64,000 nucleotides of DNA from Clostridium sp. MB40-C1 (GTDB taxonomy: Bacteria; Bacillota; Clostridia; Clostridiales; Clostridiaceae): the NCBI RefSeq assembly GCF_030913655.1, contig NZ_CP133189.1:1-64000 (forward strand), given 5' to 3'. Below, one piece after another: positions 40,523 to 48,590 of the stretch. Both the position numbers and the translations under genes were made by a program. The notes under the pieces were generated by a model. The model searched no databases. It was not told where the DNA came from and worked only from the letters and a program-made list of their open reading frames with translations. The first letter of the stretch is position 1, and the number at the start of each line of letters is the position of its first letter.

Positions 40523-41446
40523 ATGAAGATATCTTATATACCAGATTCACTAGGATATATGTCCTTTGAAGAAATGTTAGATACAGTTCAAAGTCTTGGA
40601 ATTCATGCTTTAGAAATTCCAACAGGTAACTGGTCAAAGGCACCTCATTTAAACCTTGAAAAGCTAGTTTCAAGTAAAATAGCTAGAGAAAAATATATGA
40701 ATGAGTTAAAAAAGAGAGGTATTGAACTTATAGCACTTAACTGCTCAGGTAATCCTTTAGCATATGAAAAAGATATGGAAATTACTAAAAAAACATTTCA
40801 GCTTGCCGAAATGTTAGGGATTAAGAAAATTATTATGATGAGTGGATTACCTTCGGGATGTAAGGGGGACAGTACCCCTGTATGGGTTACAACAAGTTGG
40901 CCTCCAGAAACACAAGATGTGCTCAAATATCAGTGGGAAGAGGTAGCTATACCTACTTGGTGTAAATTAGTAGAGGATGCACGAAATTGTGGTATTGAAC
41001 GTATAGCATTAGAAAATCATGGATATCAGTTAGTGTATAACCCAGACACACTAATAAGACTTCGAAAAGAAGTTGGGGATATGATTGGAATGAATATGGA
41101 TCCAGGACATATGTTTTGGATGGGTGGAGACCCTATTGAAGCTGTAAGAGTTTTAGGAGATGCATTGTATCATATTCATGGTAAAGATTCCAGGTTAGAG
41201 CGTAGAATCGTACAGGCAAATGGAGTACTAGATACAAAAACAATTGAATGTTTTAAAGATCGATCATGGAATTATGTATCAGTAGGATGTGGCCATGATT
41301 TGCAGTGGTGGAAAGAATTTTTTTCTGTTTGCCGTATGATGGGATATAATGATTATGTGTCTCTTGAAATGGAGGATATGACTATGGAACCATTAGAAGG
41401 AGTAAAGACATCAATTGATGTATTAAGATTAACTATTAGTAAATGA
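40523..41446 (+). CDS. Sugar phosphate isomerase/epimerase, TIM-barrel (IolE/IolH-like)
   Basis: 307 residues of the AP-endonuclease-2/xylose-isomerase-like fold. Metal-ligand candidates are visible at the expected strand ends: Glu in I-A-L-E-N-H (about 171), Asp in MNMDPGHMFWMGGD, His in YHIHGKDSRLE and Glu in VSLEMED near the C-terminus. AAAGGAGG precedes the ATG by about 10 bases. Operon partner of the IolG-like dehydrogenase: such pairs convert an oxidised inositol or sugar further. The exact reaction (dehydratase, isomerase or epimerase) cannot be read from sequence. After the stop lies a segment (41447-41500) similar to the repeat at 43928-43985. Confidence 0.88.
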   Translation: MKISYIPDSLGYMSFEEMLDTVQSLGIHALEIPTGNWSKAPHLNLEKLVSSKIAREKYMNELKKRGIELIALNCSGNPLAYEKDMEITKKTFQLAEMLGIKKIIMMSGLPSGCKGDSTPVWVTTSWPPETQDVLKYQWEEVAIPTWCKLVEDARNCGIERIALENHGYQLVYNPDTLIRLRKEVGDMIGMNMDPGHMFWMGGDPIEAVRVLGDALYHIHGKDSRLERRIVQANGVLDTKTIECFKDRSWNYVSVGCGHDLQWWKEFFSVCRMMGYNDYVSLEMEDMTMEPLEGVKTSIDVLRLTISK

Positions 41447-41685
41447 GAAAATTGCATAATTTCAAAATTACATAGCTACATGAAAGTTCCATTAATTAAG
41501 CCTAGATAAATAATAACTTAAATTGATACAGGTATTATAAATGCATAATATGAGAGCGATTTTAAAAGGTGGACTAGTGTAACGTTTTTTTATTGTTTGC
41601 ATAATCTATATAGTATTTTAATTTTATAATATATAAGCTTACTATTCTTTAGAATTTGATGTGAATAAATCAGGAGGGAAATGTT

Positions 41686-42981
41686 ATGGGAGGGGTAATG
41701 CCTTTTACAGCAGTTGGTGATTGTTTTATAACTAGGAAACTTCCAAATAAGAATGAATCATTTCTTAAAATAGCATCAATTATTCAAAAAGGTGAAGCTT
41801 GTTTTATGAATTTAGAAGTTACAATCCATGATCATGAGGGATTTCCTGCTGCTGTTAGCGGGGGGACATGGGCTATGGCTCCACCTAAAGTTCTTAATGA
41901 TTTAAAAGAATATGGGTTTAATCTTGTTTCATGGGCAAATAATCATACATTAGATTATTCAAGTGGTGGATTAGAAGCCACTGAAAGGTATTTAAACGAA
42001 TACGGATTTGTTCATGCAGGGGCAGGAAAAAACTTAGCTTTAGCAGCTTCTCCAAAGTATCTGGAATGCCCATCAGGACGTGTTGCCTTAATTGCAGCTA
42101 CATCAACAATTCATGAATCGGGAATTGCTGGTGAACAAAGAAGAGATATGTGTGGTCGTCCAGGTGTTAATCCGCTTCGATATCAATCCATGTATTTTCT
42201 TAACACAAAAAGATTAGATCAACTAAAAGAGATTGCAGAAATTAGTGGTATTAATGCAAAGTTAAATGTTGCTAAAAAGGAAGGCTTTTTTCAAAATCTA
42301 GGTGGAAATTCGTTTATGTTTGGTAGATATTTATTTGTTGAGGGTACACAGGAAGGCTTAATAACTGTACCTATGCAAAAGGATTTAGCTAGGATAATTA
42401 ATGCAATATATGAGGCAAAACGTCAGGCGGATTATGTGATAGTTAGTATTCATTCACATGAGATGAAGGGTGAGTTTAATGACCAGCCTGCAGAGTTTCT
42501 GCAACTTGCTGCTAGAAAATGTATTGATGCAGGAGCACATTCTGTTATAGGACATGGACCACATGTACTTAGAGGAATAGAGATATATAAGAAATGTCCA
42601 ATTTTTTATAGCCTTGGCAATTTTATATTTCAAAATGAAACAGTAATTGATCAACCACATGATTTTTATAATTCCTATGGTTTAGGTCATACAAGTAATA
42701 TAGCTGATGCATTGGATAGGATAAGTAATAATAATACAAGAGGTTTTGGTGCGAATGAAGATGTTTGGCAGACCATAATTCCGTTTTGGACTATGGAAAA
42801 TGGTGAACTTAAAGAATTAAAGTTATATCCTATAGAACTTGGTTTTAATCATCCTAGATATAGACGGGGATGGCCTAAAGTTTCTAACAATACTGAAATT
42901 CTCCAACGTATAAGAAAATTAAGCTTACCTTTTGGTACCAATATTGAAATTGGCAACTGTATAGGCAAAGTTAATTTATAA
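41686..42981 (+). CDS. CapA/PgsA-like metallophosphoesterase-fold protein, cytosolic
   Basis: 431 residues covering the CapA domain: VGDCFITR (first metal-ligand region), NLEVTIHD, WANNHTLDY with the N-N-H motif, VIVSIHSHEMKGEF and IGHGPHVLRGIE. CapA proteins act in poly-gamma-glutamate synthesis and export and are normally membrane-anchored; this one begins MGGVMPFTAVGD, with no signal peptide or membrane helix, so it is expected in the cytosol. AGGAGGG lies 8 bases before the ATG. It follows the IolG-like and isomerase genes after 240 bases in the same orientation and may belong to the same AraC-controlled sugar pathway. No capB or capC is nearby, so a polyglutamate role is unlikely. Confidence 0.85.
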   Translation: MGGVMPFTAVGDCFITRKLPNKNESFLKIASIIQKGEACFMNLEVTIHDHEGFPAAVSGGTWAMAPPKVLNDLKEYGFNLVSWANNHTLDYSSGGLEATERYLNEYGFVHAGAGKNLALAASPKYLECPSGRVALIAATSTIHESGIAGEQRRDMCGRPGVNPLRYQSMYFLNTKRLDQLKEIAEISGINAKLNVAKKEGFFQNLGGNSFMFGRYLFVEGTQEGLITVPMQKDLARIINAIYEAKRQADYVIVSIHSHEMKGEFNDQPAEFLQLAARKCIDAGAHSVIGHGPHVLRGIEIYKKCPIFYSLGNFIFQNETVIDQPHDFYNSYGLGHTSNIADALDRISNNNTRGFGANEDVWQTIIPFWTMENGELKELKLYPIELGFNHPRYRRGWPKVSNNTEILQRIRKLSLPFGTNIEIGNCIGKVNL

Positions 42982-43025
42982 ATAAGTAGGTTAAAATGTG
43001 AATTTAAAAAACATATTGAAATTAA

Positions 43026-43088
43026 CAAAATACCCTATAGAGTAGATTTAGATTATAAAAAAGTCTAACTAAAGGGTATTTTGTTTTG
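43026..43088 (+). terminator. Terminator after the CapA-like gene
   Basis: CAAAATACCCT (43026-43036) is perfectly complementary to AGGGTATTTTG (43073-43083), with TTTT following. The loop contains a smaller stem (TAGA/TCTA). Confidence 0.8.
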
Positions 43089-43136
43089 ATTATTTTAAAA
43101 TAGAAAAGGTGTAACTATACACAGTGTTTAAGATAT

Positions 43137-43165
43137 TTTGATTTTGTGTAGAATATTGGTATAAT
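43137..43165 (+). promoter_or_regulatory. Promoter of the YqeY gene
   Basis: TTTGAT (43137-43142), 17 bases, TATAAT (43160-43165) with extended TGG before it. Confidence 0.65.
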
Positions 43166-43233
43166 TAAACATGCAGATTATTTTAGAGAAGAGAGGTGAA
43201 GAGTTAGTATTAAAAGTGTACTAACTACAAATT

Positions 43234-43671
43234 ATGCTAAAAGAATTATTAAAAAAAGATGAAATAGCAGCAATGAAAGCAAGAGAGAAGGCAAAAGTAA
43301 GTGTTTTAAGATTAATAAGTGCCGATATTAAAGCCTTTGAAGTTAATGAGAGAGAAGATATTTCTGATGAAGGTGTTATAAAAATAATAGAAAAAAACAT
43401 AAAACAAACAAGAGAAGCTTTAGAATATGCTAAACAATCAAATGATGAAGAAAAGATAGCAGAAGGAAATTTTGCTCTTGAAGTTTTAACTCCATATCTT
43501 CCAGAACAACTAAGTGAAGAAGAAGTAACTAATATGTTAAAAGAAATTATAGCTAATGGAAATTATACAGCAAAAGATATGGGTAAAATAATGAAGGAAA
43601 TTATGCCAAAAGTTACTGGTAAATTTGATAGATCTAAAATTAATCCTATAGTTAAAAGCTTACTTTCTTAA
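43234..43671 (+). CDS. yqeY: GatB/YqeY domain protein
   Basis: 145 residues, the standard length of the stand-alone YqeY family, related to the tail domain of the GatB amidotransferase subunit that contacts tRNA. It is all-helical: AAMKAREKAKVSVLRLISADIKA at the N-terminus and the signature GNYTAKDMGKIMKEIMPKVTGKFD near the end. The role of YqeY is not settled; a link to tRNA or translation is assumed from the domain. The start is uncertain: ATG 43234 lacks a Shine-Dalgarno, while a good GAGAGGTGA sits 35 bases upstream followed by an in-frame stop, so either a leader peptide or a small insertion separates them. Confidence 0.88.
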   Translation: MLKELLKKDEIAAMKAREKAKVSVLRLISADIKAFEVNEREDISDEGVIKIIEKNIKQTREALEYAKQSNDEEKIAEGNFALEVLTPYLPEQLSEEEVTNMLKEIIANGNYTAKDMGKIMKEIMPKVTGKFDRSKINPIVKSLLS

Positions 43672-43703
43672 AATTTCTTTTAGTAGTATAAGAATATATT
43701 TTT

Positions 43704-43892
43704 AATTGAGGAAATTGATTAATTGCAAAACTGTATAGCGAAATGCAAGTTTAATTGTTCACTGCTTCGAAAATTCCTCTTTTTAGGGTTAGAATAAGCT
43801 CGAAATATAGTGAAAGAGAAATTTTAAGGCGCTATTCACAATAAAACTTGCATTTCGCATTCTGAATTTTTAATTATGAAATTTCCTCAATT
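43704..43892. repeat. MITE-like palindromic element
   Basis: Terminal arms AATTGAGGAAATT (43704-43716) and AATTTCCTCAATT (43880-43892) are perfect 13-bp inverted repeats. Inside, GCGAAATGCAAGTTT (43738-43752) and AAACTTGCATTTCGC (43844-43858) are a perfect 15-bp pair, and the remaining arms pair imperfectly to the centre. It has no coding capacity. Confidence 0.75.
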
Positions 43893-43927
43893 GTTAAATA
43901 TTATAACAAGAGATTACATTTAAGTTA

Positions 43928-43985
43928 GGAATTTGCATGATTTGCAAACTATATACTACATGCAAGTTTCATTGTTTGCTGATCG
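43928..43985. repeat. Second copy of the left arm of the 43704 element
   Basis: The stretch from AGGAATTTGCATG through ACATGCAAGTTTCATTGTTTG follows the left arm of the neighbouring palindrome (AGGAAATTGATT..., GCAAGTTTAATTGTTC) with substitutions. A more diverged relative appears at 41447-41500. Confidence 0.5.
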
Positions 43986-44001
43986 GAAAATTTTATTATG
44001 T

Positions 44002-44763
44002 TTAGAAAAGTTTTATATTTAATTTATTTAATTTTTCTTTTATATTTGTATCAAGGTTAGAATTTGTAACTATACTATAGAAATCTTCTAATTCAGCAAA
44101 GGCATATGTGCTATCTACATTAAATTTAGCATCTTCTATAACTAAAAAAGCTTCTTTGCTATGAGATATAATGGCTTCTTTCACATTACCATCTTCTAAG
44201 TTTATGGTACATACCTTATGGTTTAAAAGATTTACTCCAGAACTTCCAATAAAAGATTTATTGAATTTATATTTTTCTATATTTTTGATTACTTCAGAAC
44301 CAAGTAAACTACCAGACTTTTTATCGTATACACCACCGACACAGATAAGTGTAACTGTTTCATTATTATTAAAAAGAGTAGGAATTATAGGCATATTGGT
44401 TATTAAAGTTATATTTTTTGTGCTATCAGCTATTAATTTAGCTAATAAGAAGTTTATACTTGAAGTGTCTAAAAAAATTATGTCACCGTTATTTATTACA
44501 TCAAAAGCTTTTTTAGCTATTATTTCTTTGTTAGTTAGATTTGTGTTTAATCTAGTATTTAAAGGAGTATAAATACTAATTTGTCTGTCTAAGATAGCTC
44601 CTCCATAAGTTCTTTTTATAGGATGAGTTTTTTCAAGCTTTTGCAAATCTTTTCTTATCATTCCCTCAGAAACATTAAATTTTTTGCTAAGTTCTTTTAC
44701 TTTTACTCTTCCAGTTTTATTGAGGATATTTAAAATTTCTTCCAATCTTTCTTCTATAAACAT
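44002..44763 (-). CDS. DeoR-family transcriptional regulator
   Basis: 253 residues. The N-terminal winged helix (MFIEERLEEILNILNKTGRVKVKELSKKFNVSE..IRKDLQKLE) is the DeoR signature. The remainder is the DeoRC sensor fold, with FLDTSSINFLLAKLI, LITNMPIIPTL, GGVYDKKSGSLLGS and FIGSSGVN, which bind phosphorylated sugars in relatives. No sugar operon is directly adjacent: the next genes are yqeY (convergent) and a Cof phosphatase (divergent, 570 bases away), so its target is unknown. The upstream gap contains GTGAGAG/CTCTCAC inverted repeats (about 44776-44839) that may be an autoregulatory operator. Confidence 0.92.
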   Translation of the reverse strand: MFIEERLEEILNILNKTGRVKVKELSKKFNVSEGMIRKDLQKLEKTHPIKRTYGGAILDRQISIYTPLNTRLNTNLTNKEIIAKKAFDVINNGDIIFLDTSSINFLLAKLIADSTKNITLITNMPIIPTLFNNNETVTLICVGGVYDKKSGSLLGSEVIKNIEKYKFNKSFIGSSGVNLLNHKVCTINLEDGNVKEAIISHSKEAFLVIEDAKFNVDSTYAFAELEDFYSIVTNSNLDTNIKEKLNKLNIKLF

Positions 44764-45332
44764 AAATCAATTTTAGTGAGAGTGTGTAGTGGATTTCAAA
44801 AAAATTAAATAATAAAGCTAAAAAGATAAACTCTCACCAAGATTCACCGCCTTTCAGTTTATTATAGTTTGACATAATATATAAATATAATTTTATTATC
44901 ATTTATTATTATTCTCTATTAGGTATTATAACATTTTATACATAGTTAACACAGAAAAATATTTAGTTATTCTTGCTTAGTTATTTTGTTTAGTGTAAAA
45001 ATATATTGCAAAAAAAGTTTAAATATTATAAAATAATAATAAATAATAATAAATAATAATAAATAATAATAAACAATATAGCGTTTTGATAAAGTAATTA
45101 AGAATATATAGCTTTATATAATTTAGCGTTATAGGGTGATGCCTAGCGTGATATTTTATATATAGAATAAAGGGGAAATACTTCCCCTTTGCCTAATATA
45201 AAATTTAGGTATTTTTAAAAATATTGATTTTATATGATATTAAAAATGACTTTAAATAATTAAATTGAATAAATTTAATTATTTAATTATTTAATAAAGA
45301 TTAAACGTAATTTAAAACATAGGAGGAGTATG
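44764..45332. other. Gene-free AT-rich gap with repeats
   Basis: Contains a GTGAGAG/CTCTCAC inverted repeat next to the DeoR gene, a 10-bp tandem repeat (45031-45070) and a hairpin AAAGGGGAA (45169-45177) with TTCCCCTTT (45182-45190) that lacks a T-run. I see no credible reading frame. Confidence 0.6.
45031..45070. repeat. Four perfect copies of a 10-bp unit
   Basis: AAATAATAAT is repeated exactly four times head to tail. A 10-bp period keeps A-tracts in phase with the helix, so intrinsic bending is possible. Confidence 0.9.
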
Positions 45333-46133
45333 ATGTATAAGTTATTAGCTATTGATATGGATGGAACTTTATTAAATAGTAATGGAGAGATATCAAAAGA
45401 AAATAAAGATGCTATTAAAAAGGCAGTAGAAAAGGGTGTTAAAGTTGTAATTACTTCTGGAAGGTCTCTTAAAGGGATAGATAGATTTTTAGAAGATATG
45501 GGGTTAAGAGCAGAAAATGAATATATTATTGCTAACAATGGAGGAACTATATATAGAGCGGATAATTTTAAGTGTATTAGTTATAATGGATTAAAAGGGA
45601 GTGATCTAAAAGATCTATATTCTTTAAGTTTAAAAATAGATATGCAGATTATGGCTTATACACATAAAGAGTGTATTTCACCAGAAGAGAATGAACTTAC
45701 TGAATTTGAGAGAGAAAGTGTTGGCGTTGATGTAAAAATAGTTAATTATAGTTTAATAGAAGACAATCAAGAAATTACAAAAGTATTGTTTTATCATGAT
45801 GAAGAAATAAGAGATGAAATGATGAAGAAAATTCCTAAGAGATATTTTGATAAATATAATATTATAAAAACACATCCTAAATTATTGGAAATAATGGATA
45901 AGGACTGTAACAAGGGATACGGTGTAAGTATATTAGCTGATCATTTAGAAGTAAAAAAAGATGAAATTATTTGTATTGGAGATCAAACTAATGACATAGA
46001 AATGATAACAAATGCAGGTCTTGGAGTAGCTATGGGAAATGCTATAGATGAATTAAAATCTGTGGCTAAGTATATAACTGCTGATAATGACAATAACGGT
46101 GTTGCTAAAGTTATAGAGAAATTTATATTATAA
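45333..46133 (+). CDS. Cof-type HAD-superfamily phosphatase
   Basis: About 266 residues. HAD motif I is A-I-D-M-D-G-T-L-L at 6-14 (Asp nucleophile and Asp acid), motif II the TSGR segment, motif III a Lys in HPKLLEIMDKDCNKGYG, and motif IV IGDQTNDIEMI. The cap between about 80 and 185 is the C2b type of Cof/YidA proteins, which hydrolyse sugar phosphates and FMN-like metabolites; the substrate is not predictable. ATG 45333 is preferred over 45330 because AGGAGG (45321-45326) would be too close to the latter. It is monocistronic. Confidence 0.92.
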   Translation: MYKLLAIDMDGTLLNSNGEISKENKDAIKKAVEKGVKVVITSGRSLKGIDRFLEDMGLRAENEYIIANNGGTIYRADNFKCISYNGLKGSDLKDLYSLSLKIDMQIMAYTHKECISPEENELTEFERESVGVDVKIVNYSLIEDNQEITKVLFYHDEEIRDEMMKKIPKRYFDKYNIIKTHPKLLEIMDKDCNKGYGVSILADHLEVKKDEIICIGDQTNDIEMITNAGLGVAMGNAIDELKSVAKYITADNDNNGVAKVIEKFIL

Positions 46134-46339
46134 ATAAATCCTGTTTTCTGATATTATTATATGTAAAATATATATTTTTTCTTAATTGAAATTTTGTAAA
46201 ATAAAATTAGTTTTAAATGAGGATAAATGCTCCATTGTGTGAAATGGTTTATAACAATAGAACACTTGTTGTAGATTTTACATTTTAATTGTGAAAGTTA
46301 GGTTTTTAATAAATATTATAAAACAGGATGAGGTATGTG

Positions 46340-48295
46340 ATGAATAAGACAATAGGAATATTAGCTCATGTTGATGCAGGTAAAACTACATTTGCTGAAC
46401 AAATATTATATCACACAAAAAGTATTAGAAGTCGTGGAAGAGTGGATCATAAAAGTTCTTTTTTAGATAATCATAAAATTGAAAAAGAAAGAGGCATAAC
46501 AGTATTTTCTGAACAAGGTACTTTTGAATATAAAGATTCAAATTATTATTTAATAGATACTCCAGGTCATATAGATTTTTCTTGTGAGATGGAAAGATCA
46601 ATCCAAATTATGGACTATGCTGTAATTATAATAAGTGGAGTTGAAGGAATACAAGGACATACAGAAACAGTATGGCAGCTTTTAAGAAAACATAATATTC
46701 CTACTCTTTTTTTTATAAATAAAATAGATAGAGTTGGAGCTAGTGTTGAAGACGTATTAGAAGATATAAGGCTTAATTTCACTAAAGAAGTTTGTTTTAT
46801 TGAGAAATCATTAAATAATGAGGAACTTAGTGAAAGACTTATAGAATTTATTGCAGAACAAGACGAGATACTTTTTGAAAAATATTTAGAAGATGGATAT
46901 GAAAAAGATTTATGGTTAGATTCTATGAAAAAACTTATTAAGGAAAATAAGTTCTTTCCTTGTTTTAGTGGTTCAGCACTACAAGACATTGGAATAGAGG
47001 AGTTTTTAGAAAGTCTACATATTTTAACTTATACAGAATATAGTGAAGATGATCAGTTTAGTGGACGAGTATACAAAATACGCCATGATGAACGAGGAAA
47101 TAGATTAACTTATGTAAAGGCATTAACTGGTAGCTTAAAGGTAAAGGATGAAGTGTGCTTATGGAATGGAGATAATATCTTTTTTCAGAAAGTTAATCAG
47201 ATAAGAATATATAATGGAAATAAATTCATAACTGTAGATAAAGTTTTAGCAGGACAAACTTTTGTGGTAATAGGTTTAACTTCTGCTGATATAGGGGATG
47301 GAATTGGAGATTTAAGAGAAAAAGCTATCTATAGTATGATTCCAACTTTGAAATCTAAGGTTATTTTTAATAAATCATTAAATGTATTAGAAATTTTAAG
47401 GTGTTTTAAAATTTTAGAAACAGAAGATCCAGCTCTAAACATAATTTGGGATGAAAAGCTTCAAGAAATACAAGTTCATATTATGGGAAGTATTCAATTA
47501 GAGATTTTAAAAAATTTAGTTGAAGAAAGATTTGATTTATTGGTGGAGTTTGGGCCTTGTGAGGTATTGTATAAAGAAACTATTTTAGAAGAAGTGATAG
47601 GGTATGGGCATTTTGAACCTTTAGGACATTATTCAGAGGTTCATCTTAAACTAGAGCCAGGTGAGCGAAACAGCGGTATTATATTTGAGAGTGTATGCCA
47701 TACAGATGACTTAACAGTAGGAAATCAAAATTTAATAAAGACTCATATTTTTGAAAGAGAACATCATGGAATTTTAACAGGTTCATCCTTAACTGATATG
47801 AAAGTTACCCTTTTGACTGGAAGAGCACATAATAAACACACTAATGGTGGAGATTTTAGAGAGGCTACTTTTAGAGCTTTAAGGCAAGGCGTAGAAAAAA
47901 CTAAGAATATTTTATTAGAACCTTATTATATTTTTAAAATGGAAACAGATTTAGAGTGTATGGGAAAGGTAATGTCAGATATACAAAAGTTAAATGGGGT
48001 TTTTGAATCACCACAAACAATTAATAATAAAGCTATTATAAAAGGAAGAGGGCCTATATCCACATTTATGAATTATAGTTTAGAGTTTACTTCTTTTACT
48101 AAGGGAAAGGGTAAAATCAATTTTATGTTTGATGGATATGATATTTGTCACAATGAGGAGGAGGTTATCAAAAAAATAGCTTATGATAAAAATGCTGATA
48201 TTGAATATACTTCAACTTCGATTTTTTGTTCTAAAGGTCAAGCATTTTTGGTTAAGTGGGATGAAGTGAAAAATTATATGCATTGTTTAAAGTAA
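46340..48295 (+). CDS. TetB(P)/TetM-like ribosomal protection GTPase
   Basis: About 651 residues with EF-G-like architecture. All G motifs are intact: AHVDAGKTT (G1), DTPGHIDF (G3), NKIDRVGA (G4), then domain II and a C-terminal EF-G III-V region with VLYKETI and GRAHNKHTNGGDFREATFRA. This is the branch of tetracycline ribosomal-protection proteins; chromosomal clostridial members of the TetB(P)/Tet-like group do not always confer resistance, so the phenotype is open. ATG 46340 is favoured because TGAGGT lies 5 bases upstream and MNKTIGILAHVD aligns with TetM N-termini; an in-frame ATG lies 12 bases earlier. No mobile element flanks it and its base composition matches the neighbours. Confidence 0.88.
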   Translation: MNKTIGILAHVDAGKTTFAEQILYHTKSIRSRGRVDHKSSFLDNHKIEKERGITVFSEQGTFEYKDSNYYLIDTPGHIDFSCEMERSIQIMDYAVIIISGVEGIQGHTETVWQLLRKHNIPTLFFINKIDRVGASVEDVLEDIRLNFTKEVCFIEKSLNNEELSERLIEFIAEQDEILFEKYLEDGYEKDLWLDSMKKLIKENKFFPCFSGSALQDIGIEEFLESLHILTYTEYSEDDQFSGRVYKIRHDERGNRLTYVKALTGSLKVKDEVCLWNGDNIFFQKVNQIRIYNGNKFITVDKVLAGQTFVVIGLTSADIGDGIGDLREKAIYSMIPTLKSKVIFNKSLNVLEILRCFKILETEDPALNIIWDEKLQEIQVHIMGSIQLEILKNLVEERFDLLVEFGPCEVLYKETILEEVIGYGHFEPLGHYSEVHLKLEPGERNSGIIFESVCHTDDLTVGNQNLIKTHIFEREHHGILTGSSLTDMKVTLLTGRAHNKHTNGGDFREATFRALRQGVEKTKNILLEPYYIFKMETDLECMGKVMSDIQKLNGVFESPQTINNKAIIKGRGPISTFMNYSLEFTSFTKGKGKINFMFDGYDICHNEEEVIKKIAYDKNADIEYTSTSIFCSKGQAFLVKWDEVKNYMHCLK

Positions 48296-48349
48296 ATATA
48301 AAATGGTTTAAGTGAATATAAGAATGAATATTTAGAAATTTCCTTTTTA

Positions 48350-48378
48350 TTGACTTAGCAGGTAAAGGATGATATTAT
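48350..48378 (+). promoter_or_regulatory. Promoter of the cytosine permease/deaminase operon
   Basis: TTGACT (48350-48355), 17 bases, TATTAT (48373-48378). It lies just upstream of the PyrR attenuator. Confidence 0.75.
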
Positions 48379-48394
48379 ATCATAAAAAGAGAAT

Positions 48395-48530
48395 TAGTAC
48401 CTTTAAGATTAGTCCGGAGAGACTGATAAGGTCGTGGTGTTTTATAGACTTAAATTTCATATTTATAAGTTTATGATTAATATAGTGATTTTGCGACCTT
48501 TTATAGAAATATAAAGGGTCTTTTTTATTA
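48395..48530 (+). promoter_or_regulatory. PyrR-type transcription attenuator
   Basis: AGTCCGGAGAGACT (48411-48424) matches the PyrR binding loop consensus. It sits in an anti-antiterminator stem, ACCTT (48399-48403) with AAGGT (48428-48432) and AGTC with GACT. AAGGTCG (48428-48434) can instead pair with CGACCTT (48494-48500) as antiterminator. The terminator is GACCTTTTATA (48495-48505) with TATAAAGGGTC (48510-48520) plus a T-run. UMP-bound PyrR should favour termination, so cytosine uptake and deamination are shut down when pyrimidines are plentiful. Confidence 0.92.
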
Positions 48531-48590
48531 ATTAAAATAAACTTTAAATAAAAAATTGTACTAGTTCTCCTTAAAAAAGGAGGAAAAACT

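Noticed and set aside
41681-41683. ATG 41681 as the CapA-like start
   Set aside because: It is in a different frame from the CapA domain; ATG 41686 is in frame and well spaced from AGGAGGG.
45169-45190. AAAGGGGAA/TTCCCCTTT hairpin as a terminator
   Set aside because: There is no T-run on either side and no gene immediately upstream.
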